Assembly (NCBI RefSeq): GCF_000504285.1
Contig: NZ_KI632511.1
Location: 1,485,372 to 1,549,371 of the forward strand
DNA from: Actinospica robiniae DSM 44927
GTDB lineage: Bacteria > Actinomycetota > Actinomycetes > Streptomycetales > Catenulisporaceae
DNA length: 64,000 nucleotides
Direction of reading: 5' to 3'
Positions 1 to 10,842 of the stretch are shown here, in pieces; position 1 is the first letter of the stretch; the number at the start of each line of letters is the position of its first letter. The notes beneath the pieces were generated by a model. The model was not told the DNA's origin, made no database searches, and worked only from the letters and a program-made list of their open reading frames with translations. Made by a program: the position numbers and the translations under genes.

Positions 1-264
1 GCCCGCAGGTCCCGTGCCCATCCCGGCCGCGATCCCGTCGACACCCAGCGCAGCGGCGGCCGCCGCTGCAGCCGCGGCGGCCGGTCCGGCGGCCCGCTCC
101 CCGGCGCCGCCGAGCAGCGCGAGCACCGCGGTCATCTGCTTGCTCAGCACAAGGTCGAGGCCTCCCGCCGCGCTGCCTGGCAGACCTTCACGGATCCGGG
201 CCCTGAAGGCGCTAAGGCCCCGGCGCTGCCGGCGAAGGTCCGCAGTTCCTGCAAGACATTGCAC
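1..264 (-). CDS. Partial ORF at window edge, unknown
   Basis: A reading frame is open from a GTG at 264 to the window edge, downstream of the slipin gene on the same strand. The predicted product is Arg-rich, then has a hydrophobic stretch (LVLSKQMTAVLALLGG), then an Ala-rich run of about 11 alanines. I do not recognise a family. The Ala/Gly bias could simply reflect high G+C, so this may not be a real gene. Confidence 0.2.
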   Translation of the reverse strand, partial: MQCLAGTADLRRQRRGLSAFRARIREGLPGSAAGGLDLVLSKQMTAVLALLGGAGERAAGPAAAAAAAAAAALGVDGIAAGMGTGPAG

Positions 265-405
265 GCCGCCGGGGTCTGGGGAGACACGGCCACTCTACCG
301 CTGAACCGCCCGGGCCCTGACGAGCCCGCACGGCGGCGGTGCCCGGCGGCGCTGGACCGCGTCCGGCATGGCGCCCGCTCCTCCCGTGCCCGGGCGGGCA
401 TTGTG

Positions 406-1269
406 TCACTTCCCTGCATCGGGAATGCCGTTGATCGTGGCGGCGGCCGGCGGCGCGCCGGCTGCGATGACCGGGGAAACCGCGACGGCGGGGCCGGCGG
501 CGGTCTTCTCTCGGGCAAGGAACGCGCCGAGTTCGGCGATGGTGGTCATCAGCGGAGCAGGGAAGACGATGGTGGTGTTCTTGTCCACGCCGATCTCCAC
601 CAGGCTCTGCAGGTTGCGCAGTTGCAGGGCGAGGGGGTGGGCCATCATGGTGTCCGAGGCGTCGCCGAGCGCCGCCGCGGCCAGGGACTCGCCTTCGGCA
701 CTGATGATCTTTGCCCGCTTCTCCCGCTCGGCCTCCGCCTGGCGGGCCATGGCGCGCTTCATGCTCTCGGGCAGCTGGATGTCCTTGAGCTCGACCAGGG
801 TCACCTCCACGCCCCATTCGACGGTGCTGACGTCCAGGATCTGGCGGATGTCGAGGTTGATTCGGTCGGTCTCGGACAGGGTCTCGTCCAGCGTGTGCCG
901 GCCCACGACCTTCCGCAGCGTGGTCTGGGCGATCTGGTCGATCGCCGCGTGCACGTTCTCGATCGCCACCACTGACTTGATCGCGTCCACGACGCGGAAG
1001 TAGGCGACTGCGGAGACGTCCACGCTGACGTTGTCGCGGGTGATGATGCCCTGGGACTGGATCGGCATGGTGATGATCCGCAGCGAGACGCGGTGCAGGA
1101 CGTCGACGAACGGGATGATCATCCGGAAGCCGGGCTTGCGCGCCCCGAGCACGCGTCCGAGCCGGAAGAGCACGCCCTGCTCGTATTGCTTGACGATCTT
1201 CGCGGACAGGGCGAACCCGAGCAGGCACAATGCCGCGACGATCACGATGAGGATGATCAGGAGCTTCAC
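406..1269 (-). CDS. Slipin (SPFH/band-7 membrane protein)
   Basis: 287 aa with a GTG start. Residues 1-22 form a hydrophobic membrane anchor. The SPFH domain follows, with a typical slipin core (YEQGVLFRLGRVLG, then RIITMPIQSQGIITRDNVSV and VDVSAVAYFRV). A charged coiled-coil region (ARQAEAEREKRAKIISAEGE) precedes a Pro/Ala-rich tail. Slipins are stomatin-like scaffolds that oligomerise on the inner face of the membrane, often beside NfeD-type proteases; none is visible here. A degraded copy of the C-terminal 70 residues lies at 11895-12100. The family is clear; the specific role is unknown. Confidence 0.9.
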   Translation of the reverse strand: MKLLIILIVIVAALCLLGFALSAKIVKQYEQGVLFRLGRVLGARKPGFRMIIPFVDVLHRVSLRIITMPIQSQGIITRDNVSVDVSAVAYFRVVDAIKSVVAIENVHAAIDQIAQTTLRKVVGRHTLDETLSETDRINLDIRQILDVSTVEWGVEVTLVELKDIQLPESMKRAMARQAEAEREKRAKIISAEGESLAAAALGDASDTMMAHPLALQLRNLQSLVEIGVDKNTTIVFPAPLMTTIAELGAFLAREKTAAGPAVAVSPVIAAGAPPAAATINGIPDAGK

Positions 1270-1303
1270 GAGGGAACCTTTCCTTGAACGTAGTGGTGCC
1301 GCG

Positions 1304-2014
1304 TCACTCCTGGACGTCGAGTTCGACCGGAGGCAGGTTGCGCACTTGGTCCTTGGTGAGGTCGAGCCGGACAGCGTGCTTCATGTCGATGACCGCGCCG
1401 ATCGGGATGGCCACCCTCTTCTGGTCCCACAGGTGGCTCTCATCGAGCAGCACGTGGGTCACCTGGTGGTCTGTACGGTCCACGATCAGGCCCTGGACCC
1501 GGCCGATCGGCCCGTCGAGGGCCTGAACGCGATCGCCACGGCGTACCTGGATGCCGCGGACGGGTACGCGATCGCGAGCGGGCGTGCGGGTCGCGCCGCC
1601 GCCGAGGATCGATCGCTCCGCGCCGGTACGTACGTCCGAGGCGTCAGCTCCCCTGGCCAGGCCACCTCCGAGGCCGAGCCGGTAGTGCGGCCAGGTGAGC
1701 ATCTGTTCCTGCCGGTAGCCCCAGTGACCGCTCGCGCCGGCGAGGAAGTGCGTCTCGAGCGCGCGTTCGAAGGTCTCGAACTCGGCGAGGGAACAGCGCA
1801 ACACGATCTCGTCGGGCCTGCCTCGGCGCGGGAATCGCACCACGTCGAGGGGGATGAGGCGGGAAGCGTTCTGCCGGTGGTCCGGTTTCACGATCAGATG
1901 GGTCAGGACGCGGTCCACCGGCTCGATGACCACGCGACTCAGCTGCCCGCATACCCCGTCGCTGCACCGGACCGGGCTGCCGATGGTGAACTGTCTCGTA
2001 GGGTCTCTCGTCAT
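1304..2014 (-). CDS. PRC-barrel domain protein
   Basis: 236 aa from the ATG at 2014; the frame is open further upstream, but the extra 27 residues are Arg/Thr-rich and look non-coding. Two PRC-barrel-like halves are visible. The first (about residues 5-80) contains FTIGSPVRCSDGVCGQLSRV and HLIVKPDHR. The second (about 150-230) contains VRRGDRVQALDGPIGRVQGL and THVLLDESHLWDQKRVAIP. Such proteins occur in actinobacterial stress loci and may bind RNA or membranes, but function is unproven. It lies 34 bp upstream of the slipin gene on the same strand and may be co-transcribed with it. Confidence 0.75.
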   Translation of the reverse strand: MTRDPTRQFTIGSPVRCSDGVCGQLSRVVIEPVDRVLTHLIVKPDHRQNASRLIPLDVVRFPRRGRPDEIVLRCSLAEFETFERALETHFLAGASGHWGYRQEQMLTWPHYRLGLGGGLARGADASDVRTGAERSILGGGATRTPARDRVPVRGIQVRRGDRVQALDGPIGRVQGLIVDRTDHQVTHVLLDESHLWDQKRVAIPIGAVIDMKHAVRLDLTKDQVRNLPPVELDVQE

Positions 2015-2200
2015 GGGTCTTCGCCGCTTTCTTCGCTGGGTTGTCGTTCGGTGACGAGCGGCGAAGAAGGGCGGGGTCCAGACGGATCCAGGCACGCTGA
2101 GTACTTTGATGCTCCCACTGATCGGCCGCCGGCGATACCGTGTGAGGCCGTGGCGCCCTCAGGCTGCTCGTGCGCCGGCGCGAGCGCGTGCCGCCGATCT

Positions 2201-4276
<2,076 letters not shown>

Positions 4277-4591
4277 CACACCGGCCGAATCAAGCGGAGG
4301 GCGAAGCGCTGGCTGCATGCAGGGCCGAGACGCGCACCCGGAGTGGGCGGCGCGGCGACGATGGCTGCGAGGGTGAGACGGGTCATGCCGTGGCCCCTAT
4401 CCGATACCGCAGTATCAGCGAGATGGGAGACCGCCGTCATGACCGAAGCGAGGTCTGGACCTGAGCAAAGGCGGGGCCGCGAGAGGCGCCACGATGATCG
4501 TGAGCGCCGCAGTGGACTTATCGGCTTCAACCTATCACCGCTGGCAACCGCCGCTCAGAACACGCGGGCAGTGGCCGCGCCGCCAGCGGAC

Positions 4592-4951
4592 TCAGGTGGA
4601 CTCAGGTAGTCGAGCGCCGAGAGCGGCGAGCAATCCGGCGATGCAAGACAGTCGTGCCGCTGCGATCTGTCCGGTTTCCGCGGCTCGATCCGACAAAACG
4701 GGCCGGTGCACCAGGCGGGTCCCCGAGCACAGGGTGAACGCGGTCGCCGCTGCCGCGAGCACCAAGGCCAGAGCGATCCCGGCCACCAGATCGCGCGTTT
4801 CCGTGCTCGGCGCGCCGGGGAGCCCGGGCGAAATCGCGTCGTACAGCGTGCCCACGATCGCGCCGATGCCGAGCCATACGAGGATGAACACGCCGATGTA
4901 GAGGATGGTGCGTCGCTTGTTGCTCGCTATCTGCTCGTACACGCTGCCCAC
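4592..4951 (-). pseudogene. Truncated M48/HtpX-like protease N-terminus
   Basis: 119 aa. The first 60 residues (VYEQIASNKRRTILYIGVFI, then GIGAIVGTLYD) match the start of the HtpX-like M48 membrane zinc protease usually encoded next to lemA. A second hydrophobic helix (ALALVLAAAATAFTLCSG) follows. No HEXXH zinc motif exists, and the remaining sequence does not resemble the protease body. The ATG lies 3 bp after the lemA stop, so the two-gene arrangement survives while the catalytic part is gone. It might persist as a small membrane protein. Confidence 0.65.
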
Positions 4952-4954
4952 GCC

Positions 4955-5539
4955 TCAGTTCGCCGTCGAGCCGCTCGGCGCGGCGAAGTCGACGACCGGG
5001 GTCTCCCGATCGGCGGCGGTTTCGAAGAACTCGAACGGACGGAACCCGAAGGGACTGGCCAGCACGGTCCGGGGGAAGGACTGCGTCGCGGTGTTGTAAT
5101 CGCGGACGCTGGTGTTGTAGTGGCGCCTGGCGTATTCGAGCTTGTCCTCGCTGGTGGCGAGCTGCTCCTGCAATCCCAGGAAGCCTTCCTGCGCGCGCAG
5201 CGCCGGGTAGTTCTCGGTCACCGCGAACAGCGAGCGCAGTGAACTGCTCAACGCGTTCTCGGCGCTCGCGATGGCGGCCGGGTTCGTGCCGGCGCCAGCA
5301 CTGATCGCAGCCGCCCGCGACGCGGTAACCGCCTCGAACGTGCCGCTCTCGTGCGCCGCGTAGCCTTTCACGCTCGCCACCAGGTTCGGGATCAGATCGT
5401 GCCGGCGCTTGAGCTCCACATCGATCTGGGACCAGGCCTCCTTGGTGCGGTTGCGCTTCTTGACCAGGCTGTTGTAGCCGGCGACGGCCACCAGTGCCAC
5501 AACCAGCAGGACGATGACGATGACGGTGACAGCGAACAT
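4955..5539 (-). CDS. lemA: LemA family protein
   Basis: 194 aa from the ATG at 5539, preceded by GAGGAG. Residues 1-22 are a membrane anchor. The LemA helical-bundle core follows (YNSLVKKRNRTKEAWSQIDV, RRHDLIPNLVASVKGYAAHE, and a late NTATQSFPRTVLASPFGFRP). LemA proteins expose a helical domain outside the membrane; their role is not settled, though they are commonly paired with HtpX-like proteases. Here the partner is truncated. The start was chosen because the longer upstream frame is Arg/Pro-rich and lacks family similarity. Confidence 0.9.
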   Translation of the reverse strand: MFAVTVIVIVLLVVALVAVAGYNSLVKKRNRTKEAWSQIDVELKRRHDLIPNLVASVKGYAAHESGTFEAVTASRAAAISAGAGTNPAAIASAENALSSSLRSLFAVTENYPALRAQEGFLGLQEQLATSEDKLEYARRHYNTSVRDYNTATQSFPRTVLASPFGFRPFEFFETAADRETPVVDFAAPSGSTAN

Positions 5540-5774
5540 GAAGGCGCGCTCCTCGGGTCGTTCGGAGTTTCGACCGGGGCGCATCGATGACGCTGTGCAG
5601 GGCGCTCGGCCGGAGAGCGGCCGGACCTGACGCCGGAGCGGGTTCGATGCGCGGGAATGGCAGCGCCGAGGGCCGGGGCGTCGTGGACGGCAAATGATCC
5701 GACTCTCACAGTACCCGCAATCGCCTCGGGCCGACACCACCACAGCGTCCGGCTCGTTCGAGCACCGAGGGGCG

Positions 5775-6296
5775 TTACGTTGCCGGGTCGGTCCCGGGAT
5801 CGCCGGTGCGCGGAGTCGATCGCGCGACGCGTTCGCGGGAGGTGACGATCTCGGTTTCGGCCGCGGCCCGGTCGGCCCACGAGGCGCCGTCGACGGACTT
5901 GCCCGGCTCCAGCGCCTTGTAGACCTCGAAGAAATGGGCGAACTCCAACCGGTCGAACTCCGACACGTCCTCAAGCTCACGCAGGTGGGCCACGCGCGGG
6001 TCCGTGGCCGGCACGCACAGGACCTTGTCGTCGCGGCCGGACTCGTCGCTCATCCGGAACATCCCGAGTGCACGGACCCGGATGACCACGCCGGGGAAGA
6101 TCGGCTCGCCGTTGAGCACCAGCGCGTCCAGCGGCTCTCCGTCCGAGCCCAGCGTCCCGTCAACGTACCCGTAGTCCGCCGGGTAGCGGGTCGCGGTGAA
6201 CAGCATCCGGTCCAGGCGTATCCGGCCGCGCGCGTGGTCCATCTCGTACTTGTTGCGCGAACCGGCCGGTATCTCGATGGTGACGTCGAACTCCAT
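5775..6296 (-). CDS. ppa: Inorganic pyrophosphatase (family I)
   Basis: 173 aa from the ATG at 6296. It hydrolyses pyrophosphate to two phosphates in the cytoplasm, driving biosynthetic reactions. Family I signatures are present in order: [35 protein letters not shown] with its cluster of metal-binding aspartates, and [13 protein letters not shown]. Length is typical for a bacterial enzyme. The last ~15 residues ([14 protein letters not shown]) are a non-conserved tail. The upstream frame remains open but is Arg-rich and unlike the family. It appears intact and monocistronic. Confidence 0.95.
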   Translation of the reverse strand: MEFDVTIEIPAGSRNKYEMDHARGRIRLDRMLFTATRYPADYGYVDGTLGSDGEPLDALVLNGEPIFPGVVIRVRALGMFRMSDESGRDDKVLCVPATDPRVAHLRELEDVSEFDRLEFAHFFEVYKALEPGKSVDGASWADRAAAETEIVTSRERVARSTPRTGDPGTDPAT

Positions 6297-6841
6297 GAGG
6301 AGCTTCCTCGCGATCAACTGCGCCCGCGTTCCGCTGGCCGCCGCCCGCAGCGGCGGCAGGTCCGGAACGCAGCCGTTATAGGCAGGGCAACGATCGGGGC
6401 CCGCGGCCCCGGGTGCGTTGGCCGGCGCGCCACTCCGCTCACCACACCACGTCTGCAGGATATCGGGCGAGCATGGAGCGCGCACCCGGGCGGCAGATGA
6501 TCGGCGGACTGAAACACCCGATACTCCGGGGATCGTGCCAGCTAGCCGATCATGGCGTCCATGGTCCCGGGCAACGCTGTCGAGAGACGCCCGAGGCCAT
6601 CCGGGTCTCGCGGTGCCCCCACACGTGGACGGCCGGTGCCACGGCACTCGGCGTTCTGTCGCCTGGGCGTGGCGCAGGGCATACCGGGCGCTGCACCACT
6701 CATTCACGCAGCCTGACCTCCCGACACGTAGCCCAGACATCCGGACCGACACTTCACCCGTCCACTCACCCTGCATGACAGCATTCTGGCCCGCTCGCTG
6801 CGCCACCGGGCCAGAACACGAAGATCCTCATGACGCTTCTG
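6297..6841. other. Intergenic, no supported gene
   Basis: This stretch upstream of ppa has several overlapping open frames, all Arg/Pro/Gly-rich with no recognisable motif. It probably carries the ppa promoter. Given the transposase fragment immediately to the right, part of it may be degraded insertion-sequence DNA. Confidence 0.4.
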
Positions 6842-7010
6842 CGGAGTGCGCCGCAGTGCCCGCGGATGAACCCCCACGCCGAACGGGTCGTGCGCACCAT
6901 CCGATCCGAGTGCACCGACCGCATGCTCCTCGTCAGCGAGCGGCACCTGCAGCGCTCCCTGGAGCTTGCCTCAAGCACTACAACACCGGCAGAGCCCACA
7001 GAGCGCCTGA
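6842..7010 (+). pseudogene. Integrase-core transposase, 3' fragment
   Basis: The frame reads PRMNPHAERVVRTIRSECTD then RMLLVSERHLQRSL, the end of the rve integrase core of transposases of the kind whose N-terminus reads [11 protein letters not shown] frameshift near 6965 moves into CLKHYNTGRAHRAPD, the next conserved block. Only the last third survives. A 5' fragment of the same kind of transposase lies at 15357-15609. Confidence 0.7.
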
Positions 7011-7069
7011 CCCCAAGACGAGCGCGCTGGCCACAGCCGATTGGCTGTTTACGATCCCCGCAGGCTCCC

Positions 7070-7963
7070 TCAGTTCAGGCGAAGCGTGCGGTCGATGATC
7101 GCGGCGGCCACATCGTCCACCGGCCGGTTCTCTGCGAAGGCGTGCGCTCTGATCAGAGCGAGCGCGTCCGCGGCGCTGCAGCGGCATTGCACCGACACCA
7201 TGCCGGCGGCCTGGTTCACCACGGCACACGGATCGCCCTGCTCGAGAAACGGCGGCCGGCCCACGGGTTGATCGGCATCGGGTGCGCTCCACGGGGGTAG
7301 CAGCGACACGGCCAGAGTGACCGCGGCCGCTTGGAACGTCTCCAGATCCGGGCCGTGGGCCCGCGGCGGGTCGAAGATGGTGAGGGCTCCCAGGCGGGCA
7401 CCGGCTGCCGCGACCGGGACGGCCGCGACCGCACGGATGCCCAGTTGCTCCACGGCGGGACCGTAGATCGGCCATATCTGCGCCATCTGCATGCCGGCGG
7501 CGATGATCGGGCGGCACAGCCTCACCGTTTCACGGGCCGGCCCCTCGCCGAGGGTGAACTCGAGGCCCTGGGCAGTCCTGCTGGCCGGGTCAGAGGCCGC
7601 GGCAAGGGTTTCGGCCTCATCGGGCCCGAACAATGTGAGCGCGGCGCCCGCCGCACCGAGGGTCTCTGCGACGGCCGCCATGAACCTGGGCTGGACCTGC
7701 GGGTCGACGGATCCCTCGTGCCAGCGGCGCAGCCGGTCGGCATGGACGCTGTGGATCCGGGCCGCGGTTCGGTGCTGCTGCTCGACTTGGCGGTGCACGG
7801 CCGCCATGCGCCCGTGGAATCCCCGCATCTCCTCGGTGGCCGTTTCCATCTGTGCCTCATGCCGGATGGCGATCTCGGCGGCACGCGCGGCGCGGCGGTG
7901 CTCGACAGCCGCGTTCTGCACCGCTTGGTCGAGTTCCCGGCCAGATTCAGGCGGGAGGGGCAT
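7070..7963 (-). CDS. GAF and ANTAR domain regulator
   Basis: 297 aa. Residues 1-75 are helical (ERHRA/EEMRGFHGRM-type sequence). Residues ~90-225 form a GAF sensor domain, and 235-297 an ANTAR RNA-binding domain (AAGMVSVQCRCSAADALALI, AFAENRPVDDVAAAIIDRTL). ANTAR proteins act as transcription antitermination factors by binding paired hairpins in nascent RNA; the GAF part probably senses a ligand or partner. It begins 63 bp after the cheR stop on the same strand, suggesting a cheB-cheR-ANTAR unit. Confidence 0.85.
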   Translation of the reverse strand: MPLPPESGRELDQAVQNAAVEHRRAARAAEIAIRHEAQMETATEEMRGFHGRMAAVHRQVEQQHRTAARIHSVHADRLRRWHEGSVDPQVQPRFMAAVAETLGAAGAALTLFGPDEAETLAAASDPASRTAQGLEFTLGEGPARETVRLCRPIIAAGMQMAQIWPIYGPAVEQLGIRAVAAVPVAAAGARLGALTIFDPPRAHGPDLETFQAAAVTLAVSLLPPWSAPDADQPVGRPPFLEQGDPCAVVNQAAGMVSVQCRCSAADALALIRAHAFAENRPVDDVAAAIIDRTLRLN

Positions 7964-8026
7964 GTTCGCAGGATACGCCGCCCCGCGGCAAAGCGCTCGC
8001 GCATCGGAAAAGGGGCGGACGCGGTG

Positions 8027-9889
8027 TCAGGCGCGGTCGGTGCCCTCCATCAGCAGGACGACGCCGCCGCCGTCCATCGGGGAACAAGCGATCGAACACA
8101 GGATGGTGCGGCCGATGCGGTTGACGGCGGCGACGTCCACCGGCCCGGACCGGGCCCCACTCGTCTGGCAGCTCGCGACGACCTTGCGCACCTCGTCGGT
8201 CGGCAGGCCGAAGTCCAGGGAGAAGAACGGCCGCAGGCGGACCTCGCCGGAGCGCAGCCCCCACATGTCTTCCGCGCCCCGGTTCCAGCTGTGCACTCGC
8301 AGATCCGCGTCCAGCACCACCACGCCGGCCGCGATGCTGGAGAGCACGCCCTCCAGGAAATTGCGGGCCTCATCCAGTTCCCCGGAGCGGATCCGCATCT
8401 CCTCGTTCATGGTCTCCAGTTCCTCGTTGCCGGACTGGAGCTCCTCGTTGGTGGTCTCCAGCTCCTCATTCGTCGACTGGAGTTCCTCATTCGTGGTCTC
8501 CAACTCCTCGATACTGGACTGGAGCTCCTCATTCGTGGTCTCCAACTCCTCGTTCGTGGACTGCAACGCGTCGTAAGCCGCCTCCAGCTCCCCCCGGGTG
8601 CGGGTGAGCTCGTTGTTCAGCCTCGTCGTGACCGTGGTGTCCAGGAACGTCAGCGCGACCCCGACCGGCTGGCCGTCGGCGGCGGACATCGGCTGGATGA
8701 CGATGTCCAGGAACTGGATGTCACCGTCGTGCAACTGCCGTTCGGCCGCGGCAACCCGGACGGCGTGGCGCTCGGTTTCGGCCTGCTCGATCAGCGAGCG
8801 CAGCTCGATCGGCCGGTAGGAGATCTCCAGATCCCGAAACGGCCGGTTCAGGTCGTACGTGGTCAGGCCGAACTGGGCCCGAGCGGCGGCATTGATCAGG
8901 ACGATCGCGCCATCGGGGTCGAGCGCGATGGTGGCGCTCGGGGAGGTCTCCAGGGTCAGGTCGCGCAGTTGGCGCCTGCGCCCGGCCTCCCGGACCTCCG
9001 CGCCGCTGGTGGCGTCCATCTTCAGCGGCGCCGGATTGTAGGGCGCGACCGATTCCCCCGGGCGGCGCCGGAAGATCCGCTGGCGCATGTTGGCGACCTC
9101 GAAGCGCTCGCCGTCGGACAGCAGCATCTCGGCCTTGCCCAGGAACAGGTGGCCGCCCTCACGCAGGGCGAAGTGGAATCGGTCGACGATCCGCGACTGG
9201 GCCTCGGAGTTGAAGTACATCAGGGTATTGCGGCATACCAGGAGGTCGAGGCGGGAGATCGGCGCGTCCCGGGTGATGTCGTGCCGGCCGAAGATCACCC
9301 GCCGGCGCAGGTCGGGCCGGAACGCGAACTGGGAACCGTTGGGCTCGAAGTACTTGGCCCGCAGTTCCGGAGCCAGGGGCTCGAGCGCCTTGGCCGAGTA
9401 CAGGCCGCTACGCGCCTCGCGCAGCGCCTCCTCGTCGACGTCCGTGCCGTAGATCTTGACGCGCCGGGCGCATTCCTCGACGCCGAGGACCTCGGCGAAC
9501 AGGATCGCCAGGGAGTACGGCTCCTGGCCGCTGGAGCACCCGGCGCTCCACACCCGGATCTCCTCGTCCGCCCCGCGGGCCGCGATCAGCTCGGGCAGCA
9601 CCTCCCGCTGCAGATAGGCCCAGGCCTCGGCATCCCGGGTGAAGCCGGTGACGTTGATCAGGATCGTGTTGAACAGGGCCCGGAACTCCTCGGCGTCGGC
9701 CTCCAAGCGGTCCCGGTAGTCGGCGTAGTCCCCGATCCGGGCGTCAGCCATCCTCTTGCGAATTCTCCGGCCCAGCGTGGAACGCTTGTAGCCGGCGAAG
9801 TCGAAGCCACGGGATTCCCGGATGAAGACCAGCAGCTCTTCCAGGTCGCCACCGGGCTCCGGATCCGGTGCGACATCGTCCGCGGTCAT
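8027..9889 (-). CDS. cheR: CheR methyltransferase with coiled coil and PAS domains
   Basis: 620 aa. Residues ~10-270 are a CheR-type protein-glutamate methyltransferase (TLGRRIRKRM, NVTGFTRD, VWSAGCSSGQEPYSLAI as SAM site, YGTDVDEEAL, DLLVCRN). Residues ~310-425 form a PAS-like domain. A striking coiled coil of repeated TNEELETTNEELQS heptads spans about 440-500, and a terminal PAS domain follows (~510-610). It overlaps the cheB gene by 4 bp (ATGA). Such CheB/CheR-PAS pairs outside chemotaxis operons usually serve hybrid signalling; no chemoreceptor is visible here. Confidence 0.9.
   Translation of the reverse strand: MTADDVAPDPEPGGDLEELLVFIRESRGFDFAGYKRSTLGRRIRKRMADARIGDYADYRDRLEADAEEFRALFNTILINVTGFTRDAEAWAYLQREVLPELIAARGADEEIRVWSAGCSSGQEPYSLAILFAEVLGVEECARRVKIYGTDVDEEALREARSGLYSAKALEPLAPELRAKYFEPNGSQFAFRPDLRRRVIFGRHDITRDAPISRLDLLVCRNTLMYFNSEAQSRIVDRFHFALREGGHLFLGKAEMLLSDGERFEVANMRQRIFRRRPGESVAPYNPAPLKMDATSGAEVREAGRRRQLRDLTLETSPSATIALDPDGAIVLINAAARAQFGLTTYDLNRPFRDLEISYRPIELRSLIEQAETERHAVRVAAAERQLHDGDIQFLDIVIQPMSAADGQPVGVALTFLDTTVTTRLNNELTRTRGELEAAYDALQSTNEELETTNEELQSSIEELETTNEELQSTNEELETTNEELQSGNEELETMNEEMRIRSGELDEARNFLEGVLSSIAAGVVVLDADLRVHSWNRGAEDMWGLRSGEVRLRPFFSLDFGLPTDEVRKVVASCQTSGARSGPVDVAAVNRIGRTILCSIACSPMDGGGVVLLMEGTDRA
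8400..8575 (-). repeat. Heptad-coding tandem repeat inside cheR
   Basis: About 170 bp of near-identical units of 42 bp encode alternating TNEELETTNEELQS heptads. This is the coiled-coil linker typical of CheR-PAS proteins. The repeat is prone to length change by slippage. Confidence 0.8.
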
Positions 9890-10593
9890 TGGCCCGCCGA
9901 TCCGACCAGATCGCGGATGACCTGGGCGATCTCCTCGAGCGGAAGCACGAAGTCGACCACACCAGTCTCCACGGCCGCCTGCGGCATACCGGCGAAATCC
10001 GCCGATCCCGGGTCCTCGGCGATGACGGTGCCGCCGCGGGACTTGACCGCGGTCACTCCCATCGCACCGTCCTTGCCGGTTCCGGTCAGCACGCAGGCGA
10101 TCGCCCGCGCACCGTAGGCGCCCGCCATCGACTCGAACAGCAAATCCGCCGACGGACGCACGAAATGCACCAGTTCGCTGTCCGACAACGCCAACAGCCC
10201 CGCCGCGCCGACCAACAGGTGCTGGTTGGGAGGGGCTACATAGATGGTGCCGGGGCGGGCCAGCTCGCCCACCTCGGCAAGCTTGACCGGCAACTGCGTG
10301 CTGCGCCCCAGCACGTGGGCGATGACGGTCTCGTGCCGCGGATCAAGGTGCTGCACCACCAGCACCGGGACCGGGAACCCGACCGGCAACGCACCGAGCA
10401 GCACCCCCAGCGCGGTGATACCGCCGGCCGACGAGGCCACCGCGACCACCCCGTACCGCGCCTCCGGCCCGTCGGGCCGGGATACCTCCCGCGCCACCTG
10501 CTCGCTCACCAGCGGGCACCGGGCTGCCGGGGAACACACTGCAGACCCGCCCAGCACGCGTATGCTGCCCGCGGCTCCCAGGGCGTCGAGCAC
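9886..10593 (-). CDS. cheB: CheB-type methylesterase, stand-alone
   Basis: 235 aa from the ATG at 10593; a GTG at 10509 would remove 28 unconserved residues and is equally plausible. There is no receiver domain, only the methylesterase fold. The triad is visible as Ser in VAVASSAGG, His in VLVVQHLDPRH and Asp in VLTGTGKDGAMG. It removes methyl groups from glutamate side chains, opposing CheR. The 4-bp overlap with cheR indicates translational coupling. With no CheY-like domain, activity is probably constitutive or controlled by partner proteins. Confidence 0.9.
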   Translation of the reverse strand: MLDALGAAGSIRVLGGSAVCSPAARCPLVSEQVAREVSRPDGPEARYGVVAVASSAGGITALGVLLGALPVGFPVPVLVVQHLDPRHETVIAHVLGRSTQLPVKLAEVGELARPGTIYVAPPNQHLLVGAAGLLALSDSELVHFVRPSADLLFESMAGAYGARAIACVLTGTGKDGAMGVTAVKSRGGTVIAEDPGSADFAGMPQAAVETGVVDFVLPLEEIAQVIRDLVGSAGQ

Positions 10594-10842
10594 AAAGTTG
10601 TGGACACGGCTTGAAGGCTAGCGGACCGACACAGTAGATCGTGCGAGAAAGAGACCCGACCTGGCCAGATTCGGCCGATCCAGGTATCGGCGGACAGTCA
10701 GGCGCTCCAGGACCCCAGCGAGCCCGCACCCGGCGCGAGGACCCGCCGCGCGAAGCCTGTGAACCCACCAACCGGCCTCGTCGGGTTCGAAGCGGGCCAA
10801 CCAAGGTGCTACCGGGTCGACTACGCTCAGGACAATCAGGGA

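Noticed and set aside
7331-10117. Plus-strand open frame of 928 codons
   Set aside because: It is antisense to the GAF-ANTAR, CheR and CheB genes; its LEFLIRGLQL repeats mirror the CheR coiled-coil repeat.
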